A stretch of DNA of 64,000 nucleotides from Gonocerus acuteangulatus (lineage: Eukaryota > Arthropoda > Insecta > Hemiptera > Coreidae), in assembly GCA_946811695.1 (NCBI GenBank), contig OX328123.1, positions 46,558,753 through 46,622,752 on the forward strand, in the 5' to 3' direction. Position 1 is the stretch's first letter. Each line of letters opens with the position of its first letter. The notes under the pieces are model-generated. The model worked only from the letters and a program-made list of their open reading frames with translations, did no database searches and was not told the DNA's origin. Positions 50,641-60,930 of this stretch are shown here, in pieces. The position numbers were made by a program, and so were the translations under genes.

Positions 50641-51871
50641 ATATATGTGTGTCCGTTAACACGATACAGGCCAGAGTGTTTGTTTTTTCGCCATGAAACA
50701 TGGAATGTAGTATTCTTCCATGAAACGATTGAACGAGTCTGTTAACCAACAAAATCGGTCAGGTGGAGGGGGTTTTACTCCGGAGCCAAAGTAGTTATTT
50801 CCCAATACCAGCCATAATATTTGTTATATTTTAACGAAACTCGGTATTCGTTGTGGTCAACTGAAGAGAAAAATTTGTTATAAAAAAAAACTAAATCGGT
50901 TGACTAGAAGGGAGGGTTTACTCCTGACAGACATTACTAATTTCCTTATACCGGAATTTCTGTTGAATTGTAAAGAAACTGTTTATACATCCTGGGTATC
51001 TAATAAGAAAGAAGAGACACGAAAATGAACTAAATCGGTCTATCGAAAGGGGGGGGGGAGGTATTACTTTGTACTATGTTTGAATTGAATTCTTCCGCCA
51101 AACGTAGGTTCGAAAAACTCATCAAGACCAATAGATGAATATGTGAAGCTTTGTGTATTTATTACGTAGTGTAGTACCCCGCATACACAAAACTCTGAAA
51201 GGAAATTAATTAGAAAATTAATAATTGAAACAGCTGCTTATAAAAAATGCAAAAGAGTAGAACAATTTATGTTTTTATTCATCTATATATGTTATTTACA
51301 TCAAATTATTCAGTAATGCAGTCTACACTACCCAAATTCTGAGGAAAGTGCTTAGTTATGCAGCTCCTGCGTGACGGACTTTCTTTATATGAAATGTCAA
51401 TAAGAATATGTAATAACTGTTTAATAACAAGACCAGATTTGTAATTATTGAGCGAATCATCTTAGTTATGAGAGGTTTGATAATAAATAAATATAAATAT
51501 ATTTTTAGATGGAACGGCATTTTTCTCCAGCGGTGGTACTCCTCCTCACTTCTTCCTGGGATATTTCGATGGATTCATCTCCATCTTCGTCAGCCAGGTA
51601 CTTATTGTTTCTTCCTCGGTGGTTGCCAAGGGAATGAAATTTTTCTCGATCTGGACGCCCTTTCTACTCTCTAGCCCCAGTATCGGCGGACCAACGATGT
51701 TGAAGCTCCCTGTTGTAGTTGGGATTCTGTCCGTTAGTAGCGCTGATGGTATTGCGTCTATTTTTTCCTACGCTACTAAAGGACAGAATCCCAATTTTTT
51801 CCTACGCTACTAACGGACAGAATCCCAACTACACCAGGGAGCTTCAACATCATTGGTCCGCCGATACTGGG
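50530..51871. repeat. Left copy of a 1.34-kb direct repeat flanking the PLE
   Basis: From the microsatellite through 51871 this is nearly identical to 55990-57332. I counted about eight substitutions plus G-run and AT-run length changes. It contains an R1-like segment (GTGTGTCCGTTAACACGATA) and the left part of a foldback repeat starting near 51500, cut off at CCGATACTGG where the PLE begins. Confidence 0.92.
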
Positions 51872-52424
51872 AAAGCGGATTAAATGAACATTTATTAGTA
51901 CAAAAGAAAAAACATGAAATAACAAAGGAAAAGGACAAAGATTTGAACGAAATAAATCGATATTTTACTTTCCATTACCATCCTTTAATAGCTAATAGAC
52001 TGAAACAAATATGTAAAGAAGTTGGGAAAATTGGTTGGAAATATGGTAATAAAATAGAAAATAATTTTAGCAATATTAAGGACAATGTTAAACTGACAGC
52101 CACAAAAAACAATATATATAAAATTCGTTGTAATGATTGCAACGCATGCTATATTGGGGAATCAGCACAACTTTTGCAAAAACGAATAGTACAACATGCT
52201 GAAAGTATAGACACTAACGAGAATAGGACGACTTTGACGGAACACGCAATAAATGAAAAACATAGTTTTAATTTTACCGACGTTGATATTTTAAATAAAG
52301 AAAGGAACACATTAAAAAGAAAGATAAAAGAAAACATTTATATAATTAAAAACTCAAAAACAGCAATAAATAAAAAAACCGATTTGAAAAATGTCCATCA
52401 AATTTTCCATAGTATTATAAATTA
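51872..52424 (+). pseudogene. Upstream truncated PLE copy: GIY-YIG endonuclease end
   Basis: The open frame runs from the junction to TAA at 52422-52424. It encodes the C-terminal 180 or so residues of the element protein: SGLNEHLLVQKKKHE, IYKIRCNDCNACYIGESAQL and KTDLKNVHQIFHSIIN at the end. The IYKI and CYIGE blocks are the GIY-YIG nuclease core. It is nearly identical (two base changes) to 55217-55730 but keeps the natural C-terminus and the following 220 bases. There is no start codon. Partial tandem copies like this are typical of Penelope-like elements. Confidence 0.9.
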
Positions 52425-52644
52425 AACCCCATAAACTATTTTACCGATAATCGATACAATTAAAAGATCCGAAAGAATCGATAGGATAAAACCATATTCA
52501 TTACCTCAAATGACTTATCAGTATTACGCCTGACTCAAGCCAGTACACATGACGAGAGGACTTCCCGATAAGGTAGGATAAGAATTTTTAATAAAATGAT
52601 ATATTTTTTTTTTTTTAACAGTAGATTAATTTAAAGAAATGATA

Positions 52645-52850
52645 AATGTTTAATATGTACAAAATTTTAATTTGGGATTTACGAAAAAATATTTTTTCAT
52701 AGGAAAGCCCCTGAAGAGGTGCGAATTAAGGCACGAAACATGTCGGGCAAAATTGATGAAATAAAATAGTTGAACAAAAACAAATGGTGTTCTGCTTCAT
52801 CGACCCTCTGCCAAATAAAGAAAAAAGAACAAGTGGAAAATATATATTGG
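52645..52850 (+). repeat. PLE terminal repeat (pseudo-LTR), left copy
   Basis: TTTAATATGTACAAAATTTT to GAACAAGTGGAAAATATATA is repeated at 55734-55930. It contains the hammerhead-like motif and the region just before the ORF. Confidence 0.88.
52707..52748 (+). ncRNA. Hammerhead-ribozyme-like motif, left PLE repeat
   Basis: The order is GCCC (stem I), CTGAAGA (core CUGANGA), stem II GTGC...GCAC around GAATTAAG, GAAAC, AT, GTC, then GGGC closing stem I. Predicted cleavage follows C at 52744. Stem III is only two pairs (A-U, C-G) in the palindrome ACATGT, as in PLE hammerheads that work as dimers (known). There is one extra G between the core and stem II, so activity is uncertain. The second copy is identical. 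Confidence 0.72.
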
Positions 52851-52871
52851 GTCATTTTCAGAAGAATTAAT

Positions 52872-55739
52872 ATGAATTACTCCGCGGCAGAAGATTGGAG
52901 TGACGAAGGGTTCTATTTAGAGATTCTAATTATGAACCTGGATTCTTCTTTAATAAAAAACTTTTATAAATTGAACAATATTGTTAAAAAACAAGTACGG
53001 ATTAGATTAAGGCTACAATTCTTTAAAATATGTAAGAAAACAAAATGCTTTCCTAAATTTATAGAAAATAAAACTAAGAAAGTTTATGAAATATTTAATG
53101 CTAATTTTAATGGATATAAGAAATTTGTAAATGTAGTAAATAATTTTAAATATAAAATTTTAGATTTGGAAATGTCCAGAAATTACGCCTTACTAGAAAA
53201 AATGATTAAAAAAGAAGATCAATGTAAAAGTTCTCTCGTCGCCAAAATTGAATGTTTAAAAATTAGGAAAGTGATGGACACATACTTTAAACTATATAAG
53301 AAACGAATAAATTTACAATTTAGTAAAAACTATCATAAGAAAAGAAATAGTCTTTTAAAAAAACATAAAGACCCATATTTTCATGACGAAAGGTTAACGG
53401 ACATTTAAACGAACAGTAACTGGATTGTAAACTTGTCAGATCAACATGTTCCTGAAGAAGTTAAAAAATTGTTATCTTTAAGTGGTAAATTCAATATCTT
53501 AAAACCCATCACAGAAACGGATAGGATTAATCTGATAACAGACATAGAATACATGCTTGACGACGTGGACATTACAAATAAAGAAAAGAACAAAATTAGA
53601 CAAAAAAGTGTAAATTTATTAAATAAAAATGACAGGACTATTTACTACAAAAACATTCCTGAACATACAGACATTTTACTTGCCGAAAAATTAAACGAAT
53701 ATGAAAGACGTACTAGAAAATTTAGTAAAGACAATCCTGACGTTTTAATAATAAACGCTGACAAATCAAACAAGACGGTTTTAATTGACAGACATACATA
53801 CAATCTTAAAATGGAAAACTTACTAAGCGATACGAACGTTTATAAACAAATAGATTACAATCCAACTACTAGTATAAAAAATAAAGTTATTAAATATTTG
53901 GACAAGTTGGTACACAAACGCTATTTAAATAAATTTGACAAAACCAAATTAGTAAATCATAATTGTTTGACTCCCTTAATTTATGGACTTATTAAATTGC
54001 ACAAAGCAGATATGCCTTTAAGACCGATTATCAGTGGCTGTGAATCCCCAATACAAAAACTAGCAAAAATGTTTGCAAAAGATTTAAAACCATTTACTGA
54101 AGATAACCCTTTTGATATTAGCAATGCGACACATCTTATTGACAATTTAAAAAATACTAAAATTCCACCAGGACTTAAATTAGTTTCATTTGACGTAGTT
54201 AACATGTTTCCAAACATTCCGGTAGATTTGGCAATCAAAATCATTAGTAATAACTGGACGCAGATAGAAAAACATACTAAGATAAAAAATAAAGAGTTAT
54301 TTATTGAAGGAATCAGTTTATGTTGTAAATTCGGGTACTTTAAATTCAATAAAAAGATCTATAAGCAAATGTACGGAATTCAGATGGGAAACCCGCTTTC
54401 GATTGCTGTTAGCGGAATTGTTATGAACTGGATTCTTAATGAAATTATTTCGGAAGTGCCAATTAAGATTCAATTTTTGTATAGATACGTGGACGATCTT
54501 ATTTTATGTGTACAGGAGGAGGAAGTGGATAAGCTCTTAGAAATATTTAATAACAAATATAATAATCTGCAATTTACCAAAGAGTTGGAAGCTGATAAAA
54601 GATTAAACTTTTTAGACATGGAACTAATCAGAAATGAGGATAATTTTATTGAATACAAATGGAAACCAAAGACGTATCATTCAACAAGAATGATTAATTT
54701 TTATTCCAATCACCCGCTTAATTTTAAAAAGAATATTTTATACAATCGGACTCTATCAGCTTTACATAGAACTTCTCCTAAGTATTTTAATGAAATAAAA
54801 AATAAACTGAGAAAAGTGTTCAATGAAAACAACTATCCCAAATTAATGATAGAGCAGCAAATAAAAAGAGCAGAGAAATGTATAGTGTACACAAAAAGAC
54901 CAACGGAACTTCCGGAAAAGCCAGGTAAATTTGAATATAACCCTGAACTTTTTAACATTTCCGACGAATTTTTTAATGATACAGAATGCAAAAGAAAAAG
55001 AAAAAGGAAATATTCTGATGCTAGTGCAAAGTCAATGTCACATAAAAAAGTTAAATTGGATTCAAAATGTGTTAATAATGATACTAAAGGTAATAAAAAA
55101 CGCAAAAGAGATCAAAACGATCAACCTGCCAAATCACAGACAAATGCGAAAAGACGAATGTTAGTACAGACAAATATTACAAACTTCTTTTTCCAAAATA
55201 GATATTTAAAAAAGGAAAGCGGATTAAATGAACATTTATTAGTACAAAAGAAAAAACATGAAATAACAAAGGAAAAGGACAAAGATTTGAACGAAATAAA
55301 TCGATATTTTACTTTCCATTACCATCCTTTAATAGCTAATAGACTGAAACAAATATGTAAAGAAGTTGGGAAAATTGGTTGGAAATATGGTAATAAAATA
55401 GAAAATAATTTTAGCAATATTAAGGACAATGTTAAACTGACAGCCACAAAAAACAATATATATAAAATTCGTTGTAATGATTGCAACGCATGCTATATTG
55501 GGGAATCAGCACAACTTTTGCAAAAACGAATAGTACAACATGCTAAAAGTATAGACACTAACGAGAACAGGACGACTTTGACGGAACACGCAATAAATGA
55601 AAAACATAGTTTTAATTTTACCGACGTTGATATTTTAAATAAAGAAAGGAACACATTAAAAAGAAAGATAAAAGAAAACATTTATATAATTAAAAACTCA
55701 AAAACAGCAATAAATAAAAAAACCGATTTTTATGTTTAA
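52872..55739 (+). pseudogene. PLE polyprotein: reverse transcriptase + GIY-YIG endonuclease, one in-frame stop
   Basis: A single frame from ATG 52872 (MNYSAAEDWSDEG) to TAA 55737-55739 is broken once, by TAA at 53406-53408. Before the stop is a Lys-rich N-terminal part. After it comes NWIVNLSDQHVPEE, a PLE N-terminal signature. RT blocks follow: YGLIKLHKADMPLRPIISG, SFDVVNMFPNIP (catalytic Asp), GIQMGNPLS, and RYVDDLILC (YVDD catalytic pair). A basic stretch (KRKRKRKYS, KKRKRDQ) near residue 520-560 of the second part looks like a nuclear signal. The C-terminus holds the GIY-YIG nuclease: NNIYKIRCNDC, CYIGES and ARG-containing LQKRIVQHA. The natural end is lost: compared with the upstream copy, about 260 bases are deleted at the 3' end, so it closes with KTDFYV. 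Two lesions only, hence a young copy. Confidence 0.93.
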
Positions 55740-55922
55740 TATGTACAAAATTTTAATTTGGGATTTACGAAAAAATATTTTTTCATAGGAAAGCCCCTGA
55801 AGAGGTGCGAATTAAGGCACGAAACATGTCGGGCAAAATTGATGAAATAAAATAGTTGAACAAAAACAAATGGTGTTCTGCTTCATCGACCCTCTGCCAA
55901 ATAAAGAAAAAAGAACAAGTGG

Positions 55923-55930
<8 letters not shown>
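55734..55930 (+). repeat. PLE terminal repeat (pseudo-LTR), right copy
   Basis: Near-identical to 52645-52850. It is joined on the left to a deleted 3' coding end and on the right to (AT)n. Confidence 0.88.
55793..55834 (+). ncRNA. Hammerhead-ribozyme-like motif, right PLE repeat
   Basis: Same 42 bases as 52707-52748, including the extra G beside stem II. Predicted cleavage follows C at 55830. Two ribozymes about 3.1 kb apart would cut a unit-length RNA from a longer transcript. Confidence 0.72.
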
Positions 55931-55970
<40 letters not shown>

Positions 55971-55980
55971 TATATACATA

Positions 55981-56016
<36 letters not shown>

Positions 56017-56040
56017 CATATCTATATATCTATCTTTCTA

Positions 56041-56103
<63 letters not shown>
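55931..56103. repeat. (AT)n/(ATCT)n microsatellite at the PLE 3' junction
   Basis: Matches the composition and order of the right part of the 50218-50640 tract, including CTATCTTTCTATCTATATAT. Confidence 0.9.
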
Positions 56104-56106
<3 letters not shown>

Positions 56107-57332
56107 TATATGTGTGTCCGTTAACACGATACAGGCCAGAGTGTTTGTTTTTTCGCCATGAAACATGGAATGTAGTATTCTTCCATGAAACGATTGAACG
56201 AGTCTGTTAACCAACAAAATCGGTCATGTGGAGGGGGTTTTACTCCGGAGCCAAAGTAGTTATTTCCCAATACCAGCCATAATATTTGTTATATTTTAAC
56301 GAAACTCGGTATTCGTTGTGGTCAACTGAAGAGAATAATTTGTTATAAAAAAAAACTAAATCGGTTGACTAGAAGGGAGGGTTTACTCCTGACAGACATT
56401 ACTAATTTCCTTATACCGGAATTTCTGTTGAATTGTAAAGAAACTGTTTATACGTCCTGGGTATCTAATAAGAAAGAAGAGACACGAAAATGAACTAAAT
56501 CGGTCTATCGGAAGGGGGGGAGGTATTACTTTGTACTATGTTTGAATTGAATTCTTCCGCCAAACGTAGGTTCGAAAAACTAATCAAGACCAATAGATGA
56601 ATATGTGAAGCTTTGTGTATTTATTACGTAGTGTAGTACCCCGCATACACAAAACTCTGAAAGGAAATTAATTAGAAAATTAATAATTGAAACAGCTGCT
56701 TATAAAAAATGCAAAAGAGTAGAACAATTTATGTTTTTATTCATCTATATATGTTATTTACATCAAATTATTCAGTAATGCAGTCTACACTACCCAAATT
56801 CTGAGGAAAGTGCTTAGTTATGCAGCTCCTGCGTGACGGACTTTCTTTATATGAAATGTCAATAAGAATATGTAATAACTGTTTAATAACAAGACCAGAT
56901 TTGTAATTATTGAGCGAATCATCTTAGTTATGAGAGGTTTGATAATAAATAAATATAAATATATTTTTAGATGGAACGGCATTTTTCTCCAGCGGTGGTA
57001 CTCCTCCTCACTTCTTCCTGGGATATTTCGATGGATTCATCTCCATCTTCGTCAGCCAGCTACTTATTGTTTCTTCCTCGGTGGTTGCCAAGGGAATGAA
57101 ATTTTTCTCGATCTGGACGCCCTTTCTACTCTCTAGCCCCAGTATCGGCGGACCAACGATGTTGAAGCTCCCTGTTGTAGTTGGGATTCTGTCCGTTAGT
57201 AGCGCTGATGGTATTGCGTCTATTTTTTCCTACGCTACTAAAGGACAGAATCCAAATTTTTTCCTACGCTACTAACGGACAGAATCCCAACTACACCAGG
57301 GAGCTTCAACATCATTGGTCCGCCGATACTGG
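55990..57332. repeat. Right copy of the 1.34-kb direct repeat flanking the PLE
   Basis: Near-identical to 50530-51871. Unlike the left copy, its sequence continues past CCGATACTGG into GGCTAGAGAGTAGAAAG, completing the foldback. The right copy therefore shows the uninterrupted target. Confidence 0.92.
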
Positions 57333-57509
57333 GGCTAGAGAGTAGAAAGGGCGCCCAGATCGAGAAAAATTTCATTCCCTTGGCACCACCGAGGAAGAAA
57401 CAACAAGAACCTGGCTGACGAAGATGGAGATGAACCCATCGAAATATCCCAGGAAGAAGTGAGGAGGAGTACCACCGCTGGAGAAAAATGCCGTTCCATC
57501 TAAAAATAT
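56961..57509. mobile_element. Foldback element with arms of about 260 bp
   Basis: The left end ATATTTTTAGATGGAACGGC is mirrored at the right end (GCCGTTCCATCTAAAAATAT), and the arms pair along CTCCAGCGGTGGTACTCCTC, GATCTGGACGCCCTTTCTAC and CAACATCGTTGGTCCGCCGA with scattered mismatches. The centre near 57235-57265 repeats CCTACGCTACTAA. The similar open frames on both strands are a consequence of the palindrome, not genes. The left half also occurs at 51500-51871. Confidence 0.85.
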
Positions 57510-57545
57510 CATCCCAGCGACGAAAAATAAACATCAAGCATATAA

Positions 57546-57546
<1 letters not shown>

Positions 57547-57586
<40 letters not shown>

Positions 57587-57924
57587 TCTTTCCCAGGCCC
57601 AGCGTCTAGGTTGCTGCATTATCCTCCGGAAAATGAAGGATGGAGTTCCGCTTGGGACACCCAAAGCAAATGCGGAGCGGAAAATAAAATAAAGATGAGT
57701 GTTTTCTTTTTCCTTGTGGCATAGGCTGCTCATAGAAGGTCTGGAATCTAAATATTTAAAAATAGAATAACGAGACTTGAAGACAACGTTTTTAGCATGT
57801 AACGCGGAAATCAGGACTTCAATCACACGTGGTGTGAAATGCCGCTGAGTTTCCAGAAACTAAGCAACTTCATGATCTGATCGGTTGGATTGAAATCAGA
57901 ATGTTTTGATCTAAATGTTTTTAG

Positions 57925-57979
<55 letters not shown>
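57547..57979. other. Two (AT)n tracts around unassigned DNA
   Basis: AT tracts lie at 57547-57583 and 57928-57979. Between them a segment starting GGTCTTTCCCAGGCCCAGCG is not recognised. No exon supported. Confidence 0.5.
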
Positions 57980-57982
<3 letters not shown>

Positions 57983-58149
57983 CTGAATACCCGTGCTTCA
58001 CCACGGCCGATAAGTATTTTTTTATATTGATTTAAATAAGATATGATCAAAATTAACGCTACTACATAATTTTGTACAGCTTATTATTGCACGGACTTTA
58101 AAGTTACCCAGGAAACAACATGTGGAGGTAACCGTAAAAAACACAAGGA

Positions 58150-58600
58150 GGTAAAAAAATACAACAACCGCTTAAAAAGTTAGGTAAGAGTTCCCAACCG
58201 TTTTCGAGAAATTTTAGGAAATATACTGATATCCGAAAACTTTGTATCACCATTCATACAATTTTTTCCCCATATACTTCGTTTCTGAATACCCAAACAG
58301 AAAATTAGTTTTGAAAACTATTTCTATCAATTTTTCTGGTAAACAGAACTCGCTTAAAAAATGGTTTCATTCGTTTTCCTACGTTAAGGAATCTTTCGCA
58401 CAAATTTCGCTCCAAAAACCATGTTCCAGTAAACGAATTCACCTGGTTAATGAAATTGACGTTTTAAATGAGAAGAAAGATTTTTGTACCAAATGTCATC
58501 AAAATCGAACCGTTTTTGAGCCGATGAGGAACTTTTTAATTATTCAAACCCCCCTAAAATTACTTAAACACCTTTCTTAGCGAGTGTTTACATTCTAAAC
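58150..58600 (+). repeat. Diverged R1 copy
   Basis: Follows R1 order: CCGTTTTCGAGAAATTTTAG, GAATACCCAAACAGAAAAT, ATGGTTTCATTCGTTTTCCT, TTTTTGTACCAAATGTCATC and AAAATCGAACCGTTTTTGAG. An open frame of 112 codons across it has no coding resemblance. Confidence 0.65.
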
Positions 58601-59024
58601 GGATTGCCCGTACAAAATTTCAAAATTTTGTGTCAAGTGGTTCGGGATATTATTACCTCGGATGGACCATCACCAGGGCTTAAATCCTAAGAGCGACAAA
58701 ATCACAGTTTATTTCCAGTAATTCAAGGAGTGCCATCATAGTGTAAATTAACCTCAATTAAAAATAATACTATGAAATAGATAATGTACAATAACACCGG
58801 TTCTTTATCGTCCTAGCAACGCATGCTGCCTAGGCTTGCCTGCTCTAACCAACTAAAACTTTAAACCCCTCAAAAAATAATTAAAAATTCGAATATCAAA
58901 AAATCCTTTCTTAGTGAGCGTCTAGGTTCTATCCATGCAAAATTTCAAAATTTTCTGTCGAGCGGTTTGGGCTGGCCGATGATAGGTGAGTGAGTGAGTG
59001 AGTGGTACTTGACAAATATATAGT

Positions 59025-59026
<2 letters not shown>

Positions 59027-59072
<46 letters not shown>
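59027..59072. repeat. (AT)n microsatellite
   Basis: AT tract directly left of the pogo-like element, preceded by a GAGT-rich short repeat at 58987-59003. Confidence 0.85.
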
Positions 59073-59076
<4 letters not shown>

Positions 59077-59746
59077 GAGCCTCACTTATACGAATGTGAG
59101 GGGGAACAGAAAATGTTTCGTATAAGTGAGTATTTCGTATAACTGAATATCACTAGGTTTCGTGGCTATTTTAATAAATAATAAATTCTTCATAAAAAAA
59201 GTCACAATATCATTGTTTGTACATATTTTGTTGTTAGATAACGTTATATTTTATTATATTTTCACTATTCATATCACAAAATTCTCCTCGATTCCTTTCC
59301 TTTCCTCTTACCGATAATAGTCGGAATGGTTGACATAAGTAATTTCAACCGTTTAGCTATGTCTATTTTTGCTTCGTTGGAGTTGTGATCAACTTCTTTT
59401 AGTATTTTTCTTTTGGGTACAAGCGTAAGGTTTTGTTCCATCAGATAGAGTGGATAGAACACAGCTGGACTACTAGAATGACAAGGAAGAACTGAGATGA
59501 GTAAGACAGAGAGACTGGTGGGGGTAAGTCACTTGTAAGTCTGTAAACAATTCGTGGAAAAGCTGTTGTCTCTTCGTATAACTGAATAGTATTTACACCA
59601 CAGGAACAAATTCGTATAAGTGAATATTGTGAATAACTGAATATCGCACAAGTGAATAATTCATTACACAGGATTGAATGGAGTTTCGCCGGGGAACGAG
59701 AAATTCTTCGTATAACTGAATGTTTTGTATAAGTGAGACTCCACTG
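59073..59746. mobile_element. pogo/Tigger-like DNA transposon remnant, about 675 bp
   Basis: Left end GTAGAGCCTCACTTATACGA and right end complement CAGTGGAGTCTCACTTATAC are terminal inverted repeats. Inside, the CGTATAACTGAATAT phrase recurs several times near both ends. TIRs of the CAGTRGAGTCTCACTTA type mark Tigger-like elements (known). Most of the transposase is gone. TA target duplication cannot be judged because both flanks are (AT)n. Confidence 0.82.
59274..59462 (-). pseudogene. pogo-like transposase N-terminal helix-turn-helix remnant
   Basis: The minus-strand frame contains KRKILKEVDHNSNEAKIDIA, KRLKLLMSTIPTIIGKRK. It resembles the CENP-B/pogo DNA-binding helix-turn-helix (EEKLKIIKEVExG, then KADIAKRFGIPxSTLSTILKN). 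Nothing of the DDE domain remains. It supports the pogo assignment of the surrounding TIRs. Confidence 0.65.
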
Positions 59747-59749
59747 TGC

Positions 59750-59751
<2 letters not shown>

Positions 59752-59817
<66 letters not shown>

Positions 59818-59818
59818 G
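59752..59818. repeat. (AT)n microsatellite
   Basis: AT tract with one GT step, between the pogo remnant and a foldback element. Confidence 0.85.
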
Positions 59819-59857
59819 TTTTAAGATACTTTGCTGAGGTTGAAGTTAATGGTTGGT

Positions 59858-59977
59858 CTCTCCAGCGGTGATCTTACTATCCATGCTGAAATAATTCGTC
59901 GGTTTCCTTTATGAAGTCAGGCCGGGGAAAAACCGGCGAAATATTGCAGCATGGAGAGTAAGAACGCCGCTGGAGAA
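59858..59977. repeat. Short foldback related to the 56961 element
   Basis: Imperfect arms start TCTCTCCAGCGGTGATCTTA and end AAGAACGCCGCTGGAGA. Both ends share the CTCCAGCGGTG block with the larger foldback. It is bounded by (AT)n on both sides (second tract about 59979-60030). Confidence 0.65.
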
Positions 59978-60031
<54 letters not shown>

Positions 60032-60235
60032 CAATTCGGAAGTTGGAATTGCTCAAACCGGTTGATTCGTTTTTTTTTTTAGCTGTTGACTAATTGGTTG
60101 TGCCAGTGAAACTAATGAAGATCTTTCTTCTGTCAAGGATAATTATTAACGCCTGTCAGGTCAAGATGTCTTCTTAACGACTTCGTCTTCATGACATTTC
60201 GCATTAAATGCTTTTAATTTTTACATTTTAAGAGG

Positions 60236-60385
60236 ACATGTGGTTAGCGTCCGATTTCCGCCTGCAGCAGGTGTGATTTTTCATCTTTGGGCTCGCTAAA
60301 AACAAATGTTTTGGAAGCATGAAACAGTGGGAACTTATTAAAAAAAACCGGCGCTGATGGCCTAGATGCAGTGCACCTAAATAAA
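60236..60385 (+). repeat. Degenerate S1 SINE
   Basis: GTGGTTAGCGTCCG (A-box region), CCTGCAGCAGG, TTCATCTTTGGGCTCGC and GGCGCTGATGGCCTAGATGC follow S1 order with many changes. Confidence 0.55.
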
Positions 60386-60539
60386 AATATAATAACATCA
60401 AAGACCTTCCTTTTCAGGCTCTAAGTATTTATTTTCTTCTTTATACGTTGTAACTAAATATTTTTCTTATATCAATCGCGTTGACTATGAAAAAAAAGGG
60501 TAAACGCTGGCATTTGCGACTTATTAATTGCCGAATAGT

Positions 60540-60930
60540 CTTTTTTCCCCCTCGCTCCATAGGGAGGAAACCCTGTTGACGCCTTCCTGAAGTGCCGACT
60601 AGGTAACCTGACGTTTCAGAGCCCAGAGATTTCGAAAATGCTAGTGGTTAAAATATATAAATATATATAAAATTACATGATAACGAAAATGTCACTCCTT
60701 GAAATATCATGTGTTTGTGTGAATTCACTAGATAGAGGCCACAATTTATGTTTTTTGCCACGAAACTTCGTGTACAGCATTTCGAAAACAAGCTATTGAT
60801 GCGATACCCAGGAATATCATCTGAAAATGGGTTTACTCCAAACACAAATTATTACTATTCCTCTATCGGTCAAAATTTGTTGTATATTGCAACGAAACTC
60901 GGCATTCATCGTGCTCGATCTAAAGAGACA
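60540..60930. repeat. Diverged repeat related to R1 and the PLE-flanking repeat
   Basis: CATAGGGAGGAAACCCTG, GAAGTGCCGACTAG and GCTAGTGGTTAAAATATATA give an R1-type end. The following GAAACTCGGCATTCATCGTG matches GAAACTCGGTATTCGTTGTG of the 50530 repeat, linking the two families. Confidence 0.6.

Larger units (their letters stand above)
52645..55930 (+). mobile_element. Penelope-like retroelement (PLE), nearly complete copy
   Basis: Bounded by two copies of a roughly 200-bp terminal repeat, with one long reading frame (RT plus GIY-YIG) between. Together with the truncated copy at 51872 it forms the partial head-to-tail tandem usual for PLEs. Its right end runs directly into (AT)n. PLEs copy themselves through RNA by target-primed reverse transcription (known). 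Confidence 0.92.

Noticed and set aside
57238..57537. 99-codon minus frame and matching plus frames at 51468, 51619, 56930 and 57081
   Set aside because: The same peptide appears from both arms of the foldback. There is no domain and no codon signature.
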